This document shows, piece after piece, positions 7,451-12,505 of a stretch of DNA of 12,505 nucleotides. Within the stretch, counting starts at the first letter, position 1, and every line of letters begins with the position of its first letter. Below the pieces are notes generated by a model. The model was not told the DNA's origin, ran no database searches, and saw only the letters and a program-made list of their open reading frames with translations. Source of the DNA: Candidatus Poseidoniaceae archaeon (lineage in GTDB: Archaea > Thermoplasmatota > Poseidoniia > Poseidoniales > Poseidoniaceae); the NCBI GenBank assembly GCA_022424925.1, contig JAKMGM010000052.1, positions 1 through 12,505 of the forward strand, read 5' to 3'. The position numbers and the translations under genes were made by a program.

Positions 7451-7942
7451 TTAAAATTGGCCATACACAAAGACACTGCCTGCAAACGCGCCCAGATCAA
7501 TCGCAAAGGCGTGCCAAAGTCCGTATCGGAACGGCGGTAGGTTGTAGCGCCCCCAATCGGTGCTAATCCAAACCCACACCAACAGCGCACCATAGCCTCC
7601 ACAGAAAACCGCGCCCCATCCTGAGAGCCAAATCACGGAAAACAGCAAACCAAGTGTTGAGAGGCCGAGTGTGTATTCTTTCCATCGCGACATCTCGTCA
7701 CCGACAAGGACTTTGTAGAGAAGTGGTGAAAAGATAATGCTGATGAAGAACGCACCGTGTATTGGGTTCGGTAAATTGAGTTCGCCGATGTTCGGCATAA
7801 CGCTGTACTGCCAGAAACCACCGAGTCCTGCGCCGATGACTGCTGGAGCGATGATATGTCGCAATCCTGTGTCAAAATCGAAGGCGCGAGAAAGAAACGG
7901 TTGACGAACCGGCACATCGTTGCTGTCTTCAGCCGAGTCCAT
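7451..7942 (-). CDS. Small multi-pass membrane protein, unknown function
   Basis: A 163-aa protein with a charged, probably cytoplasmic N-terminus (residues 1-28) and about five hydrophobic segments: ~30-48, 62-80, 90-108, 109-127 and 142-161. The loops hold GDEMSRWKEY and a short Trp/Tyr-rich stretch (STDWGRYNLPPFRYG). I recognise no family motif and no transport or enzymatic signature. It is convergent with panB: the two stop codons abut at 7450/7451, so the 3' ends of the mRNAs must overlap. It diverges from the dioxygenase operon across about 100 nt. The start is the first ATG (7942), supported by a weak TATA-like element 30 nt upstream. Hydrophobicity and uninterrupted framing support a real gene; function is unknown. 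Confidence 0.75.
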   Translation of the reverse strand: MDSAEDSNDVPVRQPFLSRAFDFDTGLRHIIAPAVIGAGLGGFWQYSVMPNIGELNLPNPIHGAFFISIIFSPLLYKVLVGDEMSRWKEYTLGLSTLGLLFSVIWLSGWGAVFCGGYGALLVWVWISTDWGRYNLPPFRYGLWHAFAIDLGAFAGSVFVYGQF

Positions 7943-7964
7943 GATAGCCGCACATACTCGTCTT

Positions 7965-7972
7965 GTTTGAGG
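7965..7972 (-). promoter_or_regulatory. Weak TATA-like box of the membrane-protein gene
   Basis: On the minus strand this reads CCTCAAAC, beginning 30 nt before the ATG at 7942. It matches the CTTCAAAA form at six of eight positions. It is listed because the spacing agrees with the other boxes; alone it would be unconvincing. Confidence 0.25.
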
Positions 7973-8013
7973 GTTCGGTCATCTTCTGATGAAGGACGGT
8001 ATTCTCCGATGCC

Positions 8014-8021
8014 GATATAAT
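8014..8021 (+). promoter_or_regulatory. TATA box of the dioxygenase operon
   Basis: GATATAAT is the clearest TATA-type element in the window. It begins 30 nt before ATG 8044 but only 18 nt before the alternative ATG at 8032. It therefore argues for a leaderless mRNA starting at 8044. Confidence 0.55.
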
Positions 8022-8043
8022 CCCCCGATGCATGGGTTTACCC

Positions 8044-8946
8044 ATGTCGAAGGGTGAAATAGTCGCAGGCTGCCTAGCACCTCATCCACCTCACTTGGTT
8101 TACGCTGAAAACCCAGAACAAAATGAACCCACGGCCGAAGGCGGATGGGAACAATTGCGTTGGGGGTATGAACGTCTTCGTGCATCCCTTGCGGATGTTG
8201 AATACGATGCCATCGTCTTGCTTTCTCCGCATTGGCAAACATACATCGGGACACACTTTCTTGGCTTACCATCGTTCAAGAGCCTCTCGGTCGACCCAGT
8301 GTTTCCAAATCTTTTCCGCTACCATTACGATTTAAACATCGATGTGGAATTGTCACGGCAAATACATGATCGGGCACATGAAGCAGGGTTAGCCGTCAAG
8401 ATGATGGAAAACCCGGATTTTCGGGTTGACTACGGGACAATAACAACTGGGCACATGTTCAATCCCGCATGGGACAAACCGCTGGTCGTGGTATCAAGCA
8501 ACCGTTCTCGAGATTACTACTCCGTAGAAGTCATGCAAGAAATGATGATGGAACTTGGTCGAGTCACGAGAGAAGCGATTCTAGCAAGCGGTAAGAAAGT
8601 CGTTGTGTTGGCAAGCAATTCGCTCTCTCACCGCCATTTCACAACCGAATCCGCAATACCTGAAGACATGAGCAAAGAGCACATAACAAGCCATGCCATG
8701 CATCTTTGGGACATGCGTATGATTGAATATTTCCGGTCGGGACAGGCCCAACGTATCCTTGATGAAATGCCTGAGTTCACTGAACAGGCCATTGCAGAAA
8801 GCGACGGAGGTGGACTGTCTTGGCTTCTTTCAACCCTTGACATCCCGAAGTATCCCGGCATCCTTCACGGCTACGGCACGATTATTGGGACTGGAAATGC
8901 GATCGTTGAATGGCCTGAGCGTCTCCACACGGAGGCGAGCGAATGA
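8044..8946 (+). CDS. amnB: Catalytic (beta) subunit of a 2-aminophenol 1,6-dioxygenase-like extradiol dioxygenase
   Basis: A 300-aa LigB-fold, class III extradiol ring-cleavage enzyme. 2-aminophenol 1,6-dioxygenase (AmnBA/CnbCba) opens 2-aminophenol to 2-aminomuconate 6-semialdehyde with Fe(II) and O2. Motifs: AGCLAPHPPHLVYAENP (8-24, His14), LSPHW (60-64, His63), FRVDYGTITTGHM (126-138), LASNSLSHRHF (189-199, His196), IPEDMSKEH (205-213), IAESDGGG (Glu252) and GYGTIIGTGNAIVEW (276-290). From memory, the bacterial beta subunit uses His13, His62, Glu251 and His195; all four appear here in register with an offset of one, so the site looks intact. The ATG at 8044 was chosen over 8032 from the TATA-box distance. 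The stop overlaps the next start as ATGA, tying expression to the partner subunit. Related aminated catechols or protocatechuate-like substrates remain possible. Confidence 0.88.
   Translation: MSKGEIVAGCLAPHPPHLVYAENPEQNEPTAEGGWEQLRWGYERLRASLADVEYDAIVLLSPHWQTYIGTHFLGLPSFKSLSVDPVFPNLFRYHYDLNIDVELSRQIHDRAHEAGLAVKMMENPDFRVDYGTITTGHMFNPAWDKPLVVVSSNRSRDYYSVEVMQEMMMELGRVTREAILASGKKVVVLASNSLSHRHFTTESAIPEDMSKEHITSHAMHLWDMRMIEYFRSGQAQRILDEMPEFTEQAIAESDGGGLSWLLSTLDIPKYPGILHGYGTIIGTGNAIVEWPERLHTEASE
8931..8935 (+). promoter_or_regulatory. Ribosome binding site of the dioxygenase-alpha/deaminase fusion gene
   Basis: GGAGG lies 7 nt before ATG 8943, inside the end of the catalytic-subunit gene. Together with the ATGA overlap it indicates translational coupling and a balanced subunit ratio. 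Confidence 0.6.
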
Positions 8947-10370
8947 GCACAGGAGAATTGGTTGGCTCCTACATCGTTCCTGTTCACCCGCACACTGTGC
9001 TGGCTGCTGACCAAAACGAGGGATGGGCTCGGCTTCGCGATGCGTTCGGAGAGGCTGCGCAGCGGATTAAAGACAGTGAGGCTGACCTTTTGATCATCTA
9101 CTCAACCACATGGCCGAGTATCATTGGCCACCAAATTATTGCTGACCCAAATCCCGAGTGGGTCATGGTAGACCATGACTTCCACGACCTCGGCTCTATA
9201 CCGTATTCGTTCAACATCGATGAACAGTTCGCGCACGCTTGGAACAAAGCGAACCAAAAGCGCGGATTGAAAAGCAGAACTGTCGCTTACCACGGGTTTC
9301 CAATCGATGTCGGCTCGGTTGTGGCTCTGAAACTTCTCAATCCGGACAATGCAATCCCTGCAGTGATTGTATCCTCAAATGTCTATGCAAACCGAGCAGA
9401 AACTACCGTGCTGTCAAAGGCGTGCATGGATGTTGTCAGGGCCACGGGTCGAAAAGCAGTTGCCGTGACCGCAATGTCGCTTTCAAACAGAATGTTCACG
9501 AAGCACATCGACCCGAAGGATGACAAAATCCATTCGCTGAAAGACGACGAATGGAATCGAAAAATACTTGAATTCTTGAGTGAAGGTCGTCTTGAGGATG
9601 TCGGTCAACTCTCACGTACAATTCACCAACAAATCCGCGTCAACAAAGTGGTTGCTTTCAAACCGATGTGGTGGCTTTCTGGAATGAACCAAAACAGAAA
9701 CAACCTCACTGGAGAAGTTCTTGCTTACGAAGCAGTGCACGGAGCAGGTGCAGCAGTCGTACACCTTGACCCAGCTGAATCCGGTGCAGGCGACAAAGAA
9801 TACGATGAAGACGATGTGGAATATTTTGCTGGAGAGCGGAACGTGCTCGATGCACAAGAAACGGTTGATGATGTATCGGAAGAAGCATCCAAACTACGTT
9901 CGGTGGAAACCAACGGCCCTGAACTGTGGGAGCCAACCGACAAAGGCGAGTCGGTCAACAGTCAAGCCGCACCAAAACCGGTGGGAGCCTATCCCCACGC
10001 ACGAAGAGTTGGGGATTTACTGTATCTCTCCGGCGTTGGACCCCGACAACCCGGTACCAATGCAATCCCTGGCGGACCGATTCATGATTCGGACGGTGTA
10101 GCGCTCGACTACGACATCAAGGCGCAAACCCATGCGGTCGTCGAAAACATCACTCGTATCTTGGAAGAAGCAGGCGGTTCTATCGAAGATGTACTGGACG
10201 TGACTTCTTTTCTTGTCGACATGGACAGAGATTTCAAGGGCTACAATGAAGTTTGGGCTGAAACCTTAGGCCATGTTGGTCCAACACGAACGACACTGGC
10301 CATCCGAGCATTACCCACACCAATCGCTGTAGAAATGAAAGTTATTGCCAAAGCCCCGTCGCTTGAATAA
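8943..10370 (+). CDS. Fusion: aminophenol dioxygenase alpha subunit plus RidA-type 2-aminomuconate deaminase
   Basis: A 475-aa two-domain protein. Residues ~8-275 form a LigB-fold domain like the non-catalytic alpha subunit AmnA: YIVPVHPH (10-17), IIYSTTWPSI (51-60), YHGFPIDVGS (116-125), AMSLSNRMF (177-185) and EAVHGAGAAVVHL (263-275). The second metal His is replaced by Thr (STTW versus SPHW) and the acid-base His by Asn182, so it should be structural. Residues ~276-342 are an acidic, low-complexity linker. Residues ~345-472 form a RidA/YjgF domain of the AmnD kind: PVGAYPHARRVGDLLYLSG (346-364), VTSFLVDMDRDFKGYNEVWA (420-439) and GPTRTTLAIRALPTPIAVEM (446-465), with Arg449 and Glu464 at the usual active-site positions. 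AmnD hydrolyses 2-aminomuconate to 4-oxalocrotonate and ammonia. Bacterial AmnA and AmnD are, to my knowledge, separate proteins. The gene starts in ATGA overlap with amnB. The frame is open throughout with no sign of a sequencing join. Confidence 0.87.
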   Translation: MSTGELVGSYIVPVHPHTVLAADQNEGWARLRDAFGEAAQRIKDSEADLLIIYSTTWPSIIGHQIIADPNPEWVMVDHDFHDLGSIPYSFNIDEQFAHAWNKANQKRGLKSRTVAYHGFPIDVGSVVALKLLNPDNAIPAVIVSSNVYANRAETTVLSKACMDVVRATGRKAVAVTAMSLSNRMFTKHIDPKDDKIHSLKDDEWNRKILEFLSEGRLEDVGQLSRTIHQQIRVNKVVAFKPMWWLSGMNQNRNNLTGEVLAYEAVHGAGAAVVHLDPAESGAGDKEYDEDDVEYFAGERNVLDAQETVDDVSEEASKLRSVETNGPELWEPTDKGESVNSQAAPKPVGAYPHARRVGDLLYLSGVGPRQPGTNAIPGGPIHDSDGVALDYDIKAQTHAVVENITRILEEAGGSIEDVLDVTSFLVDMDRDFKGYNEVWAETLGHVGPTRTTLAIRALPTPIAVEMKVIAKAPSLE

Positions 10371-10377
10371 TTACCGT

Positions 10378-10465
10378 TTTCCGACAGCCTGTAGTGTAAA
10401 TACATACGACATAATAAGTTCCGTCACGGTTTGAAGGCAAATGTACGACCATTCTGTGTCGGAAA
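10378..10465. repeat. Short inverted repeat framing the permease leader region
   Basis: TTTCCGAC (10378-10385) and its exact reverse complement GTCGGAAA (10458-10465) lie on either side of the putative TATA box and leader start. The 8-bp arms are 72 nt apart. This may be chance, a paired operator, or a weak long-range RNA pairing. Confidence 0.2.
10411..10418 (+). promoter_or_regulatory. TATA-like box upstream of the permease leader
   Basis: ATAATAAG begins 30 nt before the ATG at 10441, the same distance as the other boxes in this window. It lies 68 nt before the permease ATG at 10479, so the mRNA would carry a ~38-nt leader whose first triplet is itself an ATG. Confidence 0.45.
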
Positions 10466-10482
10466 GCGGGGATTTCAAATGA
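10441..10482 (+). CDS. Putative 13-codon leader ORF coupled to the permease gene
   Basis: The frame ATG...AAA TGA encodes MYDHSVSESGDFK. Its ATG stands where a leaderless message from the box at 10411 would begin, and its TGA (10480-10482) overlaps the permease ATG (10479-10481) as ATGA. GGGGA at 10468-10472 could serve as the internal ribosome site for the permease. The peptide has no recognisable family and no run of one amino acid, so if real it more likely couples translation than senses a specific amino acid. Alternatively it is chance: short frames are common, and the permease could use another transcript start. Confidence 0.3.
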   Translation: MYDHSVSESGDFK

Positions 10483-12104
10483 CTGATTTATCGCCTAAAG
10501 CCCTTGTCGGAAATGCGAAAGACGAACTAAAAAATACGCTCAAACGAACAACTGGACTTGCTGGCGTCGTGATTATTTCTCTGTCCGCAATGCTACCGGG
10601 AATTTTCGTCACGCCAACCTTCGCTGCCGAGATCATGGGTCCGGGAATCTGGCTTGCATATCTCCTTGCGGCTTCAGTAGTGCTTCCAGGTGCATTATCG
10701 AAATCCGAACTCTCATCTGGAATGCCCTCAAGCGGAGGGTCGTATGTGTACTTGGAGCGTACATATGGTCCGTTGATTGGAACAATTAGTGGGCTTGGCC
10801 TGTGGGCGTCTTTCTTGCTCAAGTCGGCTTTTGCGCTGATTGGTTTTTCCGCTTATCTCATCGCAGTAACAACATATTTTGATGTAGAAATCAGTATAAT
10901 GGTACTCTCAATGAGCGCATTGGTGCTTATCACCGTCGTGAACATCTTTGGCGTCTCAAAGGTGAAAGCAATTCAAGCACCAATTGTGATGGCAACTGTA
11001 GGTCTACTCGTGTTCATATGTTTAGCAGCCCTTTTCGTCGATGACTTCGATGCGAAGCGTCCTCTAACGCATGCGTTTGATAGCGGGGTGTGGAGCATTG
11101 CTGAAGCTGCTGCATTCGTGTTTGTAGCGTATGCTGGTGTAACGAAGGTAGCCGCAATTGGTGGAGAAGTTAAAAATCCAGAAAAAAACCTGCCTGCAGG
11201 TATCATGCTTTCGTTGCTCATTGCCACGGTACTGTACACTGCCATTGCATACCTCATGATGGCGGCAATCCCAGGCGAGTGGTGGATGCAGGACGGAAAG
11301 GTTGTGGAAAATCCAATTTTCGTGTTTGCTGAGAAAGTCGCCGGAACAGAATTTGGTATCTTTGCAGCCATACTTTCAGTACTCACCATGATTTCGATGG
11401 CGCTCGCAGGGATACTGGCTTCATCACGGTTCTTGTTCGCTATGTCGAGAGACAACCTTCTGCCTCAAGCACTGGAAGAAGTCAATGTCCGATTTGAGAC
11501 ACCACACTGGCCGATTTTAGTTACAGGTGTTGCCATGGGTATGGCGATTCTGTTTGTCCCGCTGAAAGACGTCGTCAAATTGGCATCAGGTTTCAAAATC
11601 ATGATTTTCATTATGATTAACTCGTGCGTTATCATCCTTCGTAGAACGAGCAAGGAACACGGGTGGGACCCCAGTTACAAGGCTCCGTGGTATCCTTACA
11701 TTCATCTTTGGGGTATCATTGCCGGTGGAATACTCATTGCCTTTATCGGCTCGAAAGCATTCATTGGAGGCGGTGCAGCAGTGTTTTCCGGTGCAGCCAC
11801 ATACTACCTCTATGGTAAGCAACACTCAACCATTCAAACCACACCTGTACAATCGTTCCGAAAACAATTCCGCTTTTCCACACCTGCTGAACATGACCGA
11901 CGCCTTGCGGCATTCCATGCTGCGGATTACGGTGGCAAAAACCATCTTACACTTCGTGAATTTCAGAACGCCTTGAAGGCACTGGGCTTTGAGTATAGTA
12001 CCGATGAATTTCGGCATATATTCCATACCGCCGACGCCGATGAAAACGGCGTCATTGACATTGATGAGTTCTTCTTAGCCTTTGAATTGGACGGCGAGGA
12101 ATGA
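10479..12104 (+). CDS. APC-superfamily amino acid/amine permease with C-terminal EF-hand domain
   Basis: A 541-aa inner-membrane transporter. Residues ~27-445 carry about 12 hydrophobic helices with APC hallmarks: the first-helix loop LSAMLPGIF (35-43) then MGPG (53-56); SGMPSSGGSYVYLERTYGP (80-98); IGGEVKNPEKNLPAGI (227-242); and ASSRFLFAMSRDNLLPQAL (314-332). The likely substrates are amino acids or organic amines, taken up by cation symport. The soluble tail (~465-541) is an EF-hand pair: a degenerate loop at 483-494, then a canonical Ca-binding loop DADENGVIDIDE at 519-530 (ligands Asp519, Asp521, Asn523, Asp527, Glu530). An EF-hand on an APC carrier is unusual and suggests calcium-dependent gating (inference). 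ATG 10479 fits the family N-terminus; an in-frame TTG at 10431 would add 16 polar residues. The position after the aminophenol-type operon suggests import of the pathway substrate. Confidence 0.87.
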   Translation: MTDLSPKALVGNAKDELKNTLKRTTGLAGVVIISLSAMLPGIFVTPTFAAEIMGPGIWLAYLLAASVVLPGALSKSELSSGMPSSGGSYVYLERTYGPLIGTISGLGLWASFLLKSAFALIGFSAYLIAVTTYFDVEISIMVLSMSALVLITVVNIFGVSKVKAIQAPIVMATVGLLVFICLAALFVDDFDAKRPLTHAFDSGVWSIAEAAAFVFVAYAGVTKVAAIGGEVKNPEKNLPAGIMLSLLIATVLYTAIAYLMMAAIPGEWWMQDGKVVENPIFVFAEKVAGTEFGIFAAILSVLTMISMALAGILASSRFLFAMSRDNLLPQALEEVNVRFETPHWPILVTGVAMGMAILFVPLKDVVKLASGFKIMIFIMINSCVIILRRTSKEHGWDPSYKAPWYPYIHLWGIIAGGILIAFIGSKAFIGGGAAVFSGAATYYLYGKQHSTIQTTPVQSFRKQFRFSTPAEHDRRLAAFHAADYGGKNHLTLREFQNALKALGFEYSTDEFRHIFHTADADENGVIDIDEFFLAFELDGEE

Positions 12105-12263
12105 AGACCTCGATACTAACCCATCAGCGCCATGAGTGGCTCGATGAATTTCGTCGCCAAGAGGGAACTTAGCACCCTGCCCTTCCAACAGAGTACGGCA
12201 ACGAGTAACCAGTGCCATTCAACCCAGTCGTTCGTAGACCCAAGGGGCTGCTCATCGCCCAAG

Positions 12264-12505
12264 TCACTCAACCCGAGTCCATGCACCGTCATCGCTGACG
12301 TTCCAGTATTGAGCCTCGCTGTTGACATCCACATACCAACCGCTTGAGCCTTGTTGCGTATCCGAAGCTGCCTGCATAACACCCACTGCAGCCGCTTGTG
12401 CGGCAAGTGAAGCACGTTCTTCATCGGAAATGATAGGCGGAACAAGTTTTTGAACACCAGATGGTTCTTCTTCCAGTTCAAAGGCATTGGCTTCCTCTTC
12501 AAGAT
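12264..12505 (-). CDS. C-terminal end of an unknown acidic protein with a Trp-rich tail (partial)
   Basis: An open frame enters from the right edge (first complete codon at 12503) and stops at TGA, 12264-12266, giving the last 79 residues of a minus-strand gene. The visible part has a Glu-rich stretch (LEEEANAFELEEEPSG), a proline turn, an Ala-rich helix (ERASLAAQAAAVGVMQAA) and a compact ending with SSGWYVDVNSEAQYWN then DDGAWTRVE. The W-Y-x-D...Y-W...W-T spacing recalls the small DUF2510-type module (GWYpDP...WWDG..WT), usually attached to membrane proteins, but the match is loose. It was chosen over a competing frame on the same strand because its amino-acid make-up is protein-like and it ends in a structured motif. 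Function unknown; the N-terminal part is outside the window. Confidence 0.6.
   Translation of the reverse strand, partial: LEEEANAFELEEEPSGVQKLVPPIISDEERASLAAQAAAVGVMQAASDTQQGSSGWYVDVNSEAQYWNVSDDGAWTRVE

Noticed and set aside
12116..12292. A 58-codon minus-strand frame (MTVHGLGLSD...) with a hydrophobic stretch overlapping the end of the partial gene.
   Set aside because: It shares bases with the better-supported partial gene for its first ~10 codons, has no ribosome site or family match, and its hydrophobic part could be chance. It cannot be fully excluded as a small membrane protein. Otherwise 12105-12263 holds nothing I can support.
12293..12502. Upstream continuation of that same frame (MKRKPMPLNWKKN...).
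   Set aside because: It runs out of phase with the frame giving the acidic protein with the structured Trp-rich ending, and its composition looks like a shifted translation of that gene.
1..12505. tRNA, rRNA, CRISPR array, insertion sequence, attachment sites, long repeats, strong hairpin-plus-T terminators.
   Set aside because: None seen by eye on either strand; gene ends are tightly packed and no clear terminator could be supported.

Overview
The window looks like a piece of a marine archaeal chromosome. My best guess is a Marine Group II / Poseidoniales-type euryarchaeon, but this is inferred from style and not from any marker gene. The base composition is balanced and coding is dense. 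Genes that begin a transcription unit lack a Shine-Dalgarno (SD) site and carry an A/T-rich, TATA-like box starting 30 nt before the ATG, as expected for archaeal leaderless mRNAs. Genes inside operons have GGAG-type sites. The exported nuclease carries many N-x-S/T sequons. A bacterial origin is not excluded.

Left part (1-1926): a membrane-anchored DNase I homologue on the minus strand, diverging from a TPR-type helical-repeat protein. Positions 1993-5826: a tightly packed three-gene unit encoding a luciferase-like flavin monooxygenase, an asparaginase-II-family protein (TTG start) and an aldehyde dehydrogenase of the 2-aminomuconate/hydroxymuconate semialdehyde type. Positions 5863-7942: three separately promoted genes, a stand-alone LON-domain protein, the pantothenate enzyme PanB, and a convergent small membrane protein. 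Positions 8044-10370: a two-gene operon with a 4-base overlap. The first gene is the catalytic subunit of a 2-aminophenol 1,6-dioxygenase-like LigB-fold enzyme. The second is its non-catalytic partner subunit fused through an acidic linker to a RidA/2-aminomuconate deaminase domain. Positions 10441-12104: a possible 13-codon leader ORF coupled to an APC-superfamily permease that ends in an EF-hand pair. Positions 12264-12505: the C-terminal end of a minus-strand gene that runs off the window.

Taken together, the window holds enzymes for three successive steps of a modified meta-cleavage route for an aminophenol-like ring: ring opening (AmnBA-like), semialdehyde oxidation (AmnC-like ALDH) and deamination (AmnD-like RidA domain). 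Next to them are a flavin monooxygenase and an amidase-like protein that could prepare the substrate or process an amide or N-substituted intermediate, and a permease that could import it. The usual lower-pathway genes (oxalocrotonate decarboxylase, hydratase, aldolase) are not in this window. The aminophenol-type pathway with its dioxygenase-subunit/deaminase fusion and Ca-sensor-like permease is the main candidate for an undescribed system here.
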